The notes below the pieces were generated by a model. The model was not told the origin of the DNA. It did no database searches and saw nothing but the letters and a program-made list of their open reading frames with translations. From Pelagibius sp. (GTDB lineage Bacteria; Pseudomonadota; Alphaproteobacteria; Kiloniellales; Kiloniellaceae), in contig NZ_JANQKD010000014.1 in the NCBI RefSeq assembly GCF_028281305.1, positions 1-36,180 of the forward strand: a stretch of DNA of 36,180 bases, in the 5' to 3' direction. Of the stretch, positions 27,182 to 35,047 are shown one piece after another. Position 1 is the stretch's first letter. Every line of letters starts with the position of its first letter. A program made the position numbers and the translations under genes.

Positions 27182-28410
27182 CGCCGCCGGTCAAAGAAGC
27201 AGCCAAACGGACGGCCGAAACATCCGGCCGGGCGCCCGCCGCGGCAGAGGCGGTGAAGGACGACCCCGGCTTCGGCATCTACGTCCACTGGCCGTTCTGC
27301 AAATCCAAGTGCCCCTACTGCGATTTCAACAGCCATGTGCGCGAGCGCGTGGACCAGGCACGCTGGCGCCAGGCCCTGCTGCGCGACCTGGAGCACGCCG
27401 CCACCCGCAGCGCTGGGCGCCGGGTCACTTCGGTTTTTTTCGGCGGCGGCACGCCTTCGCTGATGCCGGCGGAAACGGTCGCCGCCGTGACCGAAGGCAT
27501 CGCCCGCCTCTGGGACCTGGCCCCCGACGCGGAGATCACGCTGGAAGCCAACCCGACTTCGGCGGAGGCCGAGCGCTTTGCCGGCTTCGCCCGCGCCGGC
27601 GTGAACCGCCTCTCCCTCGGGGTGCAGGCTCTGGACGACGACGCGCTTCGTTTTCTGGGCCGTCAGCACTCGGCGGCGGAGGCCCTGGCGGCCCTCGACC
27701 TTGCGCGGGCCGCCTTCGCGCGCATCTCCTTCGATCTCATCTACGCGCGCCCCGGCCAGAGCCTTGCGGCCTGGCAGCGCGAGCTGGACGACGCCTTGGC
27801 GCTGGGGCCGGAACACATCGCGCTGTATCAACTCACCATCGAAGAGGGGACGGCCTTTCAGGCGGCCTGGCGACGCGGCGAGCTCGTACTGCCGGCCGAG
27901 GAGGAAGCCGCCACCCTGTTCGAAGCGACCGACCGGCAGCTCGCCGAGGCGGGGCTGCCGGCCTATGAGATCTCCAACCACGCCCGGCCGGGCGCGGCCT
28001 GCCGCCACAACCTGACCTACTGGCGCTATGGCGACTACGTGGGGGTCGGCCCCGGTGCCCATGGTCGCCTGACCTGGGACGGCGTGAAGCACGCGACCCG
28101 CCAGCACCGCGCGCCCGAACCCTGGCTGGACCTGGTCGAACGCCAGGGCCACGGCTGGCGCAGCGCAGAGCCGGTCACGGCGGAGGAAAGCCTGACCGAG
28201 ATGGTGATGATGGGTCTGCGCCTGACCGACGGCATTCCGCAGAGCGCGTTCCAGCGCGTGCTTGGCGCCGGCCCCGAGGCCCTGCTGCCGGCCGAGCGCC
28301 TGGAGCGGCTGTCGAAAGAAGGCCTGCTTCAGCGCGACGACCACGGCCTGCGCGCCACCGCGGCGGGGCGCCAGCGCCTGGACGCAGTGCTCGCCTACCT
28401 GTTGACCTGA
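27178..28410 (+). CDS. hemW: Radical SAM heme chaperone HemW
   Basis: A 410-residue radical SAM protein. The 4Fe-4S motif is CKSKCPYC (Cys41, 45, 48); GGGTPS (89-94) and EANPTS bind SAM. The HemN C-terminal region ([11 protein letters not shown] and [15 protein letters not shown]) is complete. HemW binds and delivers heme to respiratory proteins and was formerly mis-called coproporphyrinogen oxidase; it lacks the extra N-terminal cysteine of HemN. It has about 30 extra N-terminal residues (Ala/Lys-rich) before [14 protein letters not shown] overlap with rdgB. Converges with the LpoA-like gene 25 bp away with no clear terminator. Confidence 0.96.
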   Translation: MTPPVKEAAKRTAETSGRAPAAAEAVKDDPGFGIYVHWPFCKSKCPYCDFNSHVRERVDQARWRQALLRDLEHAATRSAGRRVTSVFFGGGTPSLMPAETVAAVTEGIARLWDLAPDAEITLEANPTSAEAERFAGFARAGVNRLSLGVQALDDDALRFLGRQHSAAEALAALDLARAAFARISFDLIYARPGQSLAAWQRELDDALALGPEHIALYQLTIEEGTAFQAAWRRGELVLPAEEEAATLFEATDRQLAEAGLPAYEISNHARPGAACRHNLTYWRYGDYVGVGPGAHGRLTWDGVKHATRQHRAPEPWLDLVERQGHGWRSAEPVTAEESLTEMVMMGLRLTDGIPQSAFQRVLGAGPEALLPAERLERLSKEGLLQRDDHGLRATAAGRQRLDAVLAYLLT

Positions 28411-28435
28411 GCGCCTTGAAGCTGCGGATCAGAGC

Positions 28436-29857
28436 TCAGTTGATGGCCTGATCGAAGGACTGGGGGGCCGGGTCCACTTCGACGAAGGTCTCCGGCCGCA
28501 ACTCCAGGATCGCCAGCCCGCGCTGGACCTGTCCGTTGGGCAGGAAGCGGAAAATGCCGTCGATGCCGGAAAAACCGACCGGCTGGGAAATGCTCTCGGC
28601 CGTGTAGATGAGGAAGGCCCCTTCGCGCGCGGCGCGCTGTTCCAACACGGCGGCCAGGGCCACGGCATCGTAGCCGAGAGAGGCGACCCGCGGCGGCGTG
28701 CGCCCGTAGGCCTGGCGGTAGCGGTTGGCGAAGGTGCGCCAGAGCGCCGGCGGCGGCGCCGGGAACCAGGCGCCCTGAAGGCTGGGCTCCTTGCGCAGGG
28801 ATGGATCGTCCCAGAGCGCCGTGCCCAGAAAGCGGACCTCGCTGGAATCGACATCGTAGAACGCCAGCAACGGGCCGACGGAGAGGAGCTGGCGTCCGCT
28901 GGAGGGAATGAGGATGCCGTCGAAGGAGGGCGGCCCCAGCGTCTCCAGCCCCTGCAGGCGGGCGAGCGCCCGCTGGGCCGCCGCGTCATTGCGCGCGCTG
29001 AGGCTGCGCCTCTGGGCCTGCAGGGCGGCGGCGCGCTGATCGTAGTCCGCCAGGGCGCGCACTTCGGCGGAGACGTCCTGGGCCCGCGGATCGAAAAAGA
29101 CGACGCGGCTGATCTCGGCCCCGTTGCGGAAGACGGCCTGCTGCAGCGACTGAACCACCGTCGTGCCATAGGGCGATTCCGGCGCCAGCACGGCAAAGCG
29201 CCGCAGGCCCTGGGCGACCGCATAGTCGACCATGCGGTCGATTTGGGTGCTGGGCGTGACCCCCATGACGAAGGTTTGCGGATCGGCGATGGCGTTGTTG
29301 TTGGAGAAGGTGATCAACGGCAGTTGGGCTTCGGCCAGGACCGGCTTCACCGCCTCGACCGAGGTGGAGAACAGCGGGCCGAGGATCAGCTGCACCTCTT
29401 CGGCCAGGGCCGCCTCGGCCGCAGCCGCCGCGCCTTCCGGCGTGCCCTGCGTGTCGCGCACAACAAGGGTGAAACGATCGCCGGCCAGGTCGAAGAGCGC
29501 AAGCTGTGCAGCGTTCAGGATGGATTGGCCGACGTTGGCGCGGCTGCCGCTCAGCGGCAACAGCAGGCCGACCTTCACCGGTGCCGTACGCGCCGCTTCG
29601 GCAGCCGCCTCGGCCTCGTTGAGGGCCTGCAGACTCTCCTCCGGCACGCCGCCGGTCTCACCGGCCTGCGGCACCGAGGGAAAGCTGGGTGGTTGCGCCT
29701 GCTCATCCGGGCTGGGTACCTTGGGGGCGGCGCAGGCGGTGAGCGAGAGTGCCAGCGCTGCCAGCAGGGGCATGCGCCATGCTTGCAAAACACGCTCAGC
29801 AAAGACCCTCCGGTGCGGCCTCAATGTCAGCAGAGTCAAAGGTTCACCCATCCTCAT
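28436..29857 (-). CDS. LpoA-like penicillin-binding protein activator lipoprotein
   Basis: Up to 473 residues. A hydrophobic segment ends in lipobox LTAC (Cys42 from the first ATG). After a Pro-rich linker comes a periplasmic-binding-protein fold of the leucine-binding/LpoA-C type: VKVGLLLPLSGSRANVGQSI (about 96-115), LILGPLFSTSVEAVKPVLAE, FAVLAPESPYGTTV and GVTPSTQIDRMVDY. E. coli LpoA activates PBP1A, and alphaproteobacterial proteins like this are annotated as PBP activators or as ABC substrate-binding lipoproteins. No ABC transporter genes are nearby, which favours the former. Start uncertain: ATGs at 29857, 29851 (GATGAGG upstream) or 29773 (which gives a compact signal peptide). Diverges from rsmI, as in many alphaproteobacteria. 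Confidence 0.87.
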   Translation of the reverse strand: MRMGEPLTLLTLRPHRRVFAERVLQAWRMPLLAALALSLTACAAPKVPSPDEQAQPPSFPSVPQAGETGGVPEESLQALNEAEAAAEAARTAPVKVGLLLPLSGSRANVGQSILNAAQLALFDLAGDRFTLVVRDTQGTPEGAAAAAEAALAEEVQLILGPLFSTSVEAVKPVLAEAQLPLITFSNNNAIADPQTFVMGVTPSTQIDRMVDYAVAQGLRRFAVLAPESPYGTTVVQSLQQAVFRNGAEISRVVFFDPRAQDVSAEVRALADYDQRAAALQAQRRSLSARNDAAAQRALARLQGLETLGPPSFDGILIPSSGRQLLSVGPLLAFYDVDSSEVRFLGTALWDDPSLRKEPSLQGAWFPAPPPALWRTFANRYRQAYGRTPPRVASLGYDAVALAAVLEQRAAREGAFLIYTAESISQPVGFSGIDGIFRFLPNGQVQRGLAILELRPETFVEVDPAPQSFDQAIN

Positions 29858-29934
29858 CGCGCAGCGCAGAGCCTAGAGCATGCGCCGGCTAGATGGAATG
29901 GCTTTGATCGCCAAGCAGATAACAGCGCAGCGCC

Positions 29935-30891
29935 ATGGCCGCTAAGCATCAGCGACCGTCCGGCGGCCCTGTGGAGGCGGGCGCGCCAGAGGGCGCAGGA
30001 GAGGGCGCAGCAGAGGGCGCGGCGGTGGTCGAGGCGCTGCCGGCCGGGCTCTATCTGGTGGCGACGCCGATCGGCAACCTGGGCGACATCACCCTGCGGG
30101 CGCTGGAGGTGCTGCGCCGTGCCGACCGCATCGCCTGCGAAGACACCCGCACCACCCGCAAGCTGCTGAACGCCCACGGCATCACAACCAAGACCACTGC
30201 CTACCACGATCACAGCGGCCCCGGCGCGCGCGCCGCGCTGCTGGACGCGATCCGTGCCGGCCGCGCGGTCGCGCTGGTTTCCGATGCCGGCACACCCCTG
30301 GTCTCGGACCCCGGCTACAAGCTGGTGCGCGACGCCATCGCCGAAGACCTGCCGGTGACCAGCCTGCCGGGACCGGCGGCGCCGGTCGCGGCCCTGCAGC
30401 TCTCCGGGCTGCCCAGCGACCGCTTCTTCTTCGGCGGCTTCCTGCCGGCAAAGTCGGGCGCCCGGCGGCGGATCCTGCAAGACCTGCGCGGGCTGGAGGC
30501 GAGCCTGATCTTCTTCGAGAGCGCCGCGCGTCTGGCCGCCAGCCTGGCGGACATGGCAGAGGTCCTGGGTGAGCGGCCCGCCGCCATCGCCCGCGAACTG
30601 ACCAAGCTGCACGAGGAACTGCGCCGGGGCCCGCTGCCTGTGCTGGCGGCACACTATGCCGAGGCGGGTCCGCCGCGCGGCGAGATCGTGGTGGTGATCG
30701 GCCCGCCCGAGGATGCGGCCGGGGCCGAGGCCTTCGATCTGGATGCGGCGCTACGCGATGCCCTGCAGCGGACGAGCCTGCGCGATGCGGCGGCCAGCGT
30801 CGCGGCGGCCAGCGGCCTTCCCAAGCGCAGGGTCTATGCCCGTGCCCTGGAACTGGCGAAGGAAAGCGGCGGGCCGGGCCAAGACGGATGA
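29935..30891 (+). CDS. rsmI: 16S rRNA (cytidine1402-2'-O)-methyltransferase RsmI
   Basis: A 318-residue tetrapyrrole-methylase-fold enzyme that 2'-O-methylates C1402 of 16S rRNA in the decoding centre. LYLVATPIGNLGDITLRAL (39-57), CEDTRTTRKLL (68-78) and SDAGTPLVSDPG (116-127) are the family signatures; LPGPAAPVAALQLSGLP and FFFGGFLPAK complete the site. The first 38 residues are an Ala/Gly/Glu-rich extension encoded by a 12-bp tandem repeat. Overlaps yraN by 4 bp (ATGA). Confidence 0.97.
   Translation: MAAKHQRPSGGPVEAGAPEGAGEGAAEGAAVVEALPAGLYLVATPIGNLGDITLRALEVLRRADRIACEDTRTTRKLLNAHGITTKTTAYHDHSGPGARAALLDAIRAGRAVALVSDAGTPLVSDPGYKLVRDAIAEDLPVTSLPGPAAPVAALQLSGLPSDRFFFGGFLPAKSGARRRILQDLRGLEASLIFFESAARLAASLADMAEVLGERPAAIARELTKLHEELRRGPLPVLAAHYAEAGPPRGEIVVVIGPPEDAAGAEAFDLDAALRDALQRTSLRDAAASVAAASGLPKRRVYARALELAKESGGPGQDG
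29989..30024 (+). repeat. Three 12-bp tandem repeats in the rsmI N-terminus
   Basis: GAGGGCGCAGGA, GAGGGCGCAGCA and GAGGGCGCGGCG stand in tandem, each encoding EGA(G/A). They keep frame and lie before the enzyme core, so copy-number change would be tolerated. Confidence 0.8.
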
Positions 30892-31316
30892 CCGGCGGCC
30901 CGGTTCCGCCGCAGGCAGCGCCGCCGCGGTCGCGCCAGGCCGCCTATCGCCGCGGACGCCGCGCCGAACGGCTGGCGGGCTGGTGGCTGCGGCTGAAGGG
31001 ATATCGCCTGCTGGTCCGCGGCTTTCGCTGTCCGGCCGGCGAGATCGACCTGATTGCCAAGCGCGGCGGAACGCTGGTCTTTGTCGAGGTGAAGCAGCGC
31101 GACACTGTGGCCATGGCCGCCGCCGCCGTTTCGCCCCGTCAGCGCCGGCGTATCGCCCGTGCCGCCGAAGCTTTCCTGCAGGCCCGGCCGGATCTCGCGG
31201 CGCTGACCCTGCGCTTCGATGCCGTTCTGCTGGCGCGGCACTTCTGGCGCCGGCCCGCGTGGCCGCTGCAGCACGAAAAAGACGCCTGGCGAAGCGACAC
31301 AAGATTGCCATATTAG
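30888..31316 (+). CDS. YraN family protein (UPF0102, nuclease-like)
   Basis: A 142-residue protein of the YraN/UPF0102 family, with an endonuclease-like fold but no settled role. GRRAERLAGWWLRLKGYRLL (23-42), GEIDLIAKRGGTLVFVEVK (51-69; Asp54 and Glu67-x-Lys69 form the nuclease-type triad) and RRRIARAAEAFL are the family blocks. It follows rsmI with an ATGA overlap, the conserved rsmI-yraN pairing of proteobacteria. Confidence 0.92.
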   Translation: MTGGPVPPQAAPPRSRQAAYRRGRRAERLAGWWLRLKGYRLLVRGFRCPAGEIDLIAKRGGTLVFVEVKQRDTVAMAAAAVSPRQRRRIARAAEAFLQARPDLAALTLRFDAVLLARHFWRRPAWPLQHEKDAWRSDTRLPY

Positions 31317-31363
31317 CAGAGCATCGTCGCCCAAGTGATCCGATTCGCGGGAGAATCCGACAA

Positions 31364-32005
31364 ATGAGCTCGAAGGGGAGCGACCGGGCCGGGGCCGGTC
31401 GTGCCGGGCGCAGCCTGGCGGTGCTGGCGGCCGTGACCTTTGCAGGCCTGGCTGTGACGGGATGCAGTTTCTGGGGGGCGGCGGCCGGTGGCGGGGCCGT
31501 CGGTGTAACCGCGGCGCAGACCGAAAAGGGCTTTCGCCGCAGCGTCGCGGACACCGAGATCCGCCTGACCATCAACGACCTCTGGTTCAAGGCCGACGAA
31601 GAGATGTTCCGCAAGGTGAACCTGCAGGTGCAGGAACAGCGCGTGCTCCTGAGCGGCAATGTCGCACGGCCCGAGCAGCGTGTCGAAGCCGTCCGTCTGG
31701 CCTGGCAGGCGCCGGGCGTGCGCGAGGTGATCAACGAGATCGAGGTGAACGACACCTCCGGACTCAGCGATGCGGCAAGAGACTCCTGGATTTCGACCCA
31801 GCTTCGCACCACTCTTCTGTTCGACCGCGACGTCTCTTCCATCAACTACTCCATCGAGACCGTGAACCAGGCGATCTTCATCATGGGCGTGGCCCAGTCC
31901 GAAGCCGAGCTCGACCGGGTGGTCGGCCACGCAAAGGACATTGCCTATGTCCGCCGCGTGGTAAGCTATGCTCTGCTGAAGAACGATCCGGCCCGCAGCT
32001 CCTGA
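31364..32005 (+). CDS. BON-domain lipoprotein
   Basis: A 213-residue predicted outer-membrane or periplasmic lipoprotein. The signal peptide ends in lipobox VTGC (Cys34) after a basic n-region. Two BON domains follow (about 58-125 and 130-205) with the core LQVQEQRVLLSGNV and EAVRLAWQAPGVREVINEIEV, then NQAIFIMGVAQSEAELDRVVGHAKDI. BON proteins (OsmY, DolP, Kbp) bind phospholipid or act in envelope maintenance; this two-BON form after yraN recalls enterobacterial DolP (YraP). The ATG at 31364 has GGGAG upstream; the frame is open far upstream but that part overlaps rsmI-yraN. Confidence 0.9.
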   Translation: MSSKGSDRAGAGRAGRSLAVLAAVTFAGLAVTGCSFWGAAAGGGAVGVTAAQTEKGFRRSVADTEIRLTINDLWFKADEEMFRKVNLQVQEQRVLLSGNVARPEQRVEAVRLAWQAPGVREVINEIEVNDTSGLSDAARDSWISTQLRTTLLFDRDVSSINYSIETVNQAIFIMGVAQSEAELDRVVGHAKDIAYVRRVVSYALLKNDPARSS

Positions 32006-32174
32006 CCCTCTGCGCGTGCGGACTCCCAAGGCGCCGGAGCCAGCCGTTGTGGCGGCAGCGCCGCCGACGGGCTTAGCCGCCAAGAGGCCCCCGCCGCTGA
32101 AGAAAGACGTGATATGCCCGCCCCTCCCCTTTTGAGATTTCAAACCCGAGCGCCTTCATGAGCCGGTCCCCCTC

Positions 32175-33029
32175 ATGAGCTGGTCTACGGCAAGCAATCG
32201 CAAGGATCTGGAATCGCGTCTGCGCCAACTCGGCGGCCAGAGCGATGACGAGATCGACATTGCGGGCGCCGCCTTGCTTCTGGCCGCGCTGGAACGGCCG
32301 CAGGTGGGGCTGGAGCGCTACTACCACCATCTGTCGCTGCTGGCGCGGGACACGGAAGACCTGGCGGCCCGCCGCGGCGCCGACCGCGACCTGGACGCCC
32401 GGATCGCGATCCTCAACCACGTGATGGTCGAACGCTACGGCTACCAGGGGGACCGCCAGAGCTACGACGACCTGCACAACGCGAACCTGATGCGGGTCAT
32501 CGACCGCAGGCGCGGCCTGCCGGTCGCCCTGGGCATCCTCTATATGCACGCTGCGCGGGCGCAGGGCTGGGCGGTCTGCGGTCTCGGCTTCCCGGGGCAC
32601 TTCATGCTGCGGCTCGACCTCGGCAGCCAGCGCGCCATCATCGACCCCTTCAACGGCGGAGAAGTCCGCGACGCGGCGGCGCTGCGCAGCCTGGTGAAGA
32701 CCGTGGCCGGCAAGGAGGCGGAGCTGCGTCCCGAGCACACCGACAGGGTCGGCAACCGCGATATCCTGCTGCGGCTTCAGAACAACATCAAACTGCGGCT
32801 GATCCAGCAGGAGCGCAGCGCCGATGCCCTGGAGGTCATCGAGACCATGCTGATGTTCGCGCCCGAGAAGGCGGCGCTGTGGAAGGAGGCGGGGGTCCTG
32901 CATTCCCACCTCGACAACATGCGCGCCGCCATCATGGCCTTCGAGCACTACCTGGAGCTCGCCGGTCCGGACCCGGACCGCCAGAACATCGCCGCCCTGC
33001 TGCAGCAACTGCGCATCAAGCTGAACTGA
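32175..33029 (+). CDS. SirB1 family transglutaminase-like/TPR protein
   Basis: A 284-residue protein. The transglutaminase-like part (about 70-160) contains [28 protein letters not shown] and [12 protein letters not shown] with the conserved His. The C-terminal third (about 195-284) is TPR-like ([35 protein letters not shown]). The SirB1 family is widespread and uncharacterised; an enzymatic role is unproven. Start codon is ATG at 32175, preceded by a poor Shine-Dalgarno sequence. gshB follows 49 bp downstream on the same strand. Confidence 0.9.
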   Translation: MSWSTASNRKDLESRLRQLGGQSDDEIDIAGAALLLAALERPQVGLERYYHHLSLLARDTEDLAARRGADRDLDARIAILNHVMVERYGYQGDRQSYDDLHNANLMRVIDRRRGLPVALGILYMHAARAQGWAVCGLGFPGHFMLRLDLGSQRAIIDPFNGGEVRDAAALRSLVKTVAGKEAELRPEHTDRVGNRDILLRLQNNIKLRLIQQERSADALEVIETMLMFAPEKAALWKEAGVLHSHLDNMRAAIMAFEHYLELAGPDPDRQNIAALLQQLRIKLN

Positions 33030-33078
33030 AACGGCCGGCAGGCGGGCGCCGCCGGACAGAAGACGGGGAAGAACGGTT

Positions 33079-34044
33079 ATGAGCTTGGCGGTCGCCATTC
33101 AGATGGATCCGGTGGAGACCATCGATATCGAGGGGGACAGCTCCTTTGCCCTGGGGCTGGAGGCGCAGCGCCGCGGCCACGGCCTCTATCACTACCTGCC
33201 GCAGGACCTCAGCCTGCACGACGGGCGCGTCTATGCACGGATGCGGGCCCTGGAATTCCGCCGTGAGCAGGGCAACCATGCCAGCCTCGGCACGCCGGAG
33301 GCGGTCGACCTGGCAACCCTGGACGTGGTGCTGATGCGCCAGGACCCGCCTTTCGACATGGCCTACATCACCGCCACCCACCTGCTGGAGCACGTGCATC
33401 CGGAGACCCTGGTGGTGAACGACCCGGTGCACGTGCGCAACGCGCCGGAAAAGCTCTTCGTCACGCATTTTCCGGAGCTGATGCCGCCGACCCTGATCAC
33501 CAGCGACCGCGCGGAGGTCGAGGCCTTTCGCGCCGAGCACCGGGACATCATCGTGAAGCCGCTGTTCGGCAACGGCGGTGCCGGCGTCTTTCACATCGCG
33601 CCCGGCGACGAGAACCTCTCGGCCCTGCTGGAGCTCTTCACCGACCTCTACCGCGAGCCCATCATCGTGCAGCGCTACCTGGCGGAGGTGCGCGGCGGCG
33701 ACAAGCGCATCATCCTGGTCGACGGCCGGCCCGCCGGGGCCACCAACCGCGTCCCGCCGCAGGGGGAGGCCCGCTCCAACATGCATGTCGGCGGCAGGCC
33801 GGAGAAGGCGGAGCTCAGCCGCCGCGACCTGGAAATCTGCGAGGCCATCGGTCCGGCCCTGAAGGAACGCGGCCTGATTTTCGTCGGTATCGACGTGATC
33901 GGCGGCTTCATGACGGAGATCAACGTGACCTCGCCCACCGGCATTCAGGAGATCAACCGCTTCGACGGCGTCTCCCTGGAAGCGGAGATCTGGGACGTGA
34001 TCGAGGCCCGCCACGGCGCCGCCCACAAGACACCGAGCGTGTAA
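33079..34044 (+). CDS. gshB: Glutathione synthase
   Basis: A 321-residue ATP-grasp ligase that joins gamma-glutamylcysteine and glycine. Family blocks include [57 protein letters not shown] (ATP-grasp loop), [12 protein letters not shown] and [24 protein letters not shown] precedes the ATG. The stop codon TAA starts the first unit of a 14-bp tandem repeat. No gshA is in the window. Confidence 0.98.
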   Translation: MSLAVAIQMDPVETIDIEGDSSFALGLEAQRRGHGLYHYLPQDLSLHDGRVYARMRALEFRREQGNHASLGTPEAVDLATLDVVLMRQDPPFDMAYITATHLLEHVHPETLVVNDPVHVRNAPEKLFVTHFPELMPPTLITSDRAEVEAFRAEHRDIIVKPLFGNGGAGVFHIAPGDENLSALLELFTDLYREPIIVQRYLAEVRGGDKRIILVDGRPAGATNRVPPQGEARSNMHVGGRPEKAELSRRDLEICEAIGPALKERGLIFVGIDVIGGFMTEINVTSPTGIQEINRFDGVSLEAEIWDVIEARHGAAHKTPSV

Positions 34045-34096
34045 GCAAGGGCATGTAAGCCCGGGAACGTAAGCCGAAGCGCCTAAGCAGAAAACC
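34041..34096 (+). repeat. Four degenerate 14-bp tandem repeats at the gshB stop
   Basis: Units start at 34041, 34055, 34069 and 34083. The first three begin GTAAGC and the fourth CTAAGC; the remaining eight positions vary. The first unit includes the gshB stop codon. A period of 14 places TAA stops in all three forward frames. It runs straight into the hairpin at 34094-34119. Confidence 0.6.
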
Positions 34097-34119
34097 GGCC
34101 GGCCCAAAGGCCGTCCGGT
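34085..34119 (-). terminator. Predicted Rho-independent terminator of the phasin gene
   Basis: On the minus strand an 11-bp stem with one mismatch (ACCGGACGGCC / GGCCGGCCGGT), a TTTG loop, and then TTTCTGCTT. It lies 40 bp after the phasin stop. On the plus strand the hairpin has no T-run, so it would serve gshB only poorly. Confidence 0.65.
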
Positions 34120-34158
34120 GTGAAAGCAAGCGGTATCGGGATTTCTGGAGCGGCGCGG

Positions 34159-34608
34159 CTACTTGTTCTCCGCCCCGTTGCCGTTGTTCCCGTTCATATC
34201 GTGCAAGGCCGCCTTGGTGCGCTTTTCCATCGGGGCCCAGCATTCCTGCGTGATGCGGGCCATCATGGCCATCAGCTTGCTGGTTTCCTCGAGGTACTGC
34301 TCGGCGGCATAACGCGCGATCGTGCATTGCTTGTCGAAGACCTCTTCCGGGCCCTTGGCTTTGATCAGGTCTTCCGAAGACTCGATGTTCTGGCGCATGC
34401 GCGCGCCGGCGAAATTCACCATCTCCTGACTGACTTCTGCCATACCGGCGAACATCGCCTCGCCGGCGCTCATCACGGCGGTAATGTTTTCACCGTTGGA
34501 ACCGAGAAACGCCTCGTAGTTCGGAACCTCCGGGGTGGCGGCGGCGGTGCCTTCGCCGCTGCCTGAAGAAGATACGCTGCTCTTGGTCTGCTTGCGTGCC
34601 GTTGCCAT
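34159..34608 (-). CDS. Phasin family protein
   Basis: A 149-residue helical protein of the phasin family, which coats polyhydroxyalkanoate granules. After a Ser/Gly/Thr-rich N-terminus (1-25) comes the phasin helix (about 28-138), with NYEAFLGSNGENITAVMSAGEAMFAGMAEVSQEMVNFA, and the C-terminus ends NGNNGNGAENK. The ATG at 34606-34608 has AGGAG about 10 bases upstream; the frame is open 62 codons further, but that part has no coding character. No PHA synthase or depolymerase is in the window. The upstream region is AT-rich and the gene has its own terminator, so it is probably monocistronic. Confidence 0.85.
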   Translation of the reverse strand: MATARKQTKSSVSSSGSGEGTAAATPEVPNYEAFLGSNGENITAVMSAGEAMFAGMAEVSQEMVNFAGARMRQNIESSEDLIKAKGPEEVFDKQCTIARYAAEQYLEETSKLMAMMARITQECWAPMEKRTKAALHDMNGNNGNGAENK

Positions 34609-35047
34609 GGCTTGGTTACTCCTGCACGACGCATTCGATTGGTGGGGGGACCGGGCTGACGCCCGTGTGACAAACCGTCTCCTTGGCGTACTCCCGCCAA
34701 CCGCGACCAGAGCCTTGGCTTCCGTTCGGAATGCCGGTTGTTCTCGATGAGTGTATGACCCTTCAGGCCTCCACCTGCCCTGGTTGTGGCTCACGGGACC
34801 CCAGCGACCGGAGCTTCTCGCTTATGAGCATAGGCTAACAGATATTAACCATAAATGATCTGAGACAATTTGCCTTTGCTTTGCCACGGGTTCCGGCGCA
34901 CCAGGGCCGTCGGCGCCCACGGCCCAAGATGATCTTGGCAGCTCTCTTCCTCCACCCTAGATTGACGACGGCTGCGGCAGGACCCGGCCTCCAGGAGGTC
35001 GGTTCAAAGCCGCGCCGCCGTCAATCAGGGGGAACGCCGAAGCGCCC
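34609..35047. other. 439-bp intergenic region between phasin and comM
   Basis: No gene seen. It holds a local AT-rich stretch (34825-34872) in otherwise GC-rich DNA, the likely place of the phasin promoter on the minus strand (TTGTCT and TAATAT with a 15-bp spacer are the best hexamers, not convincing). Three TTTGC units lie at 34869-34885. A perfect 15-bp palindrome, CCAAGAT-G-ATCTTGG, lies at 34924-34938. No tRNA or conserved RNA was recognised. Confidence 0.6.
34924..34938. promoter_or_regulatory. 15-bp perfect palindrome upstream of comM
   Basis: CCAAGAT-G-ATCTTGG, 110 bp before the comM start and 316 bp before the phasin start. Operator-like but of unknown binding protein. Confidence 0.35.
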
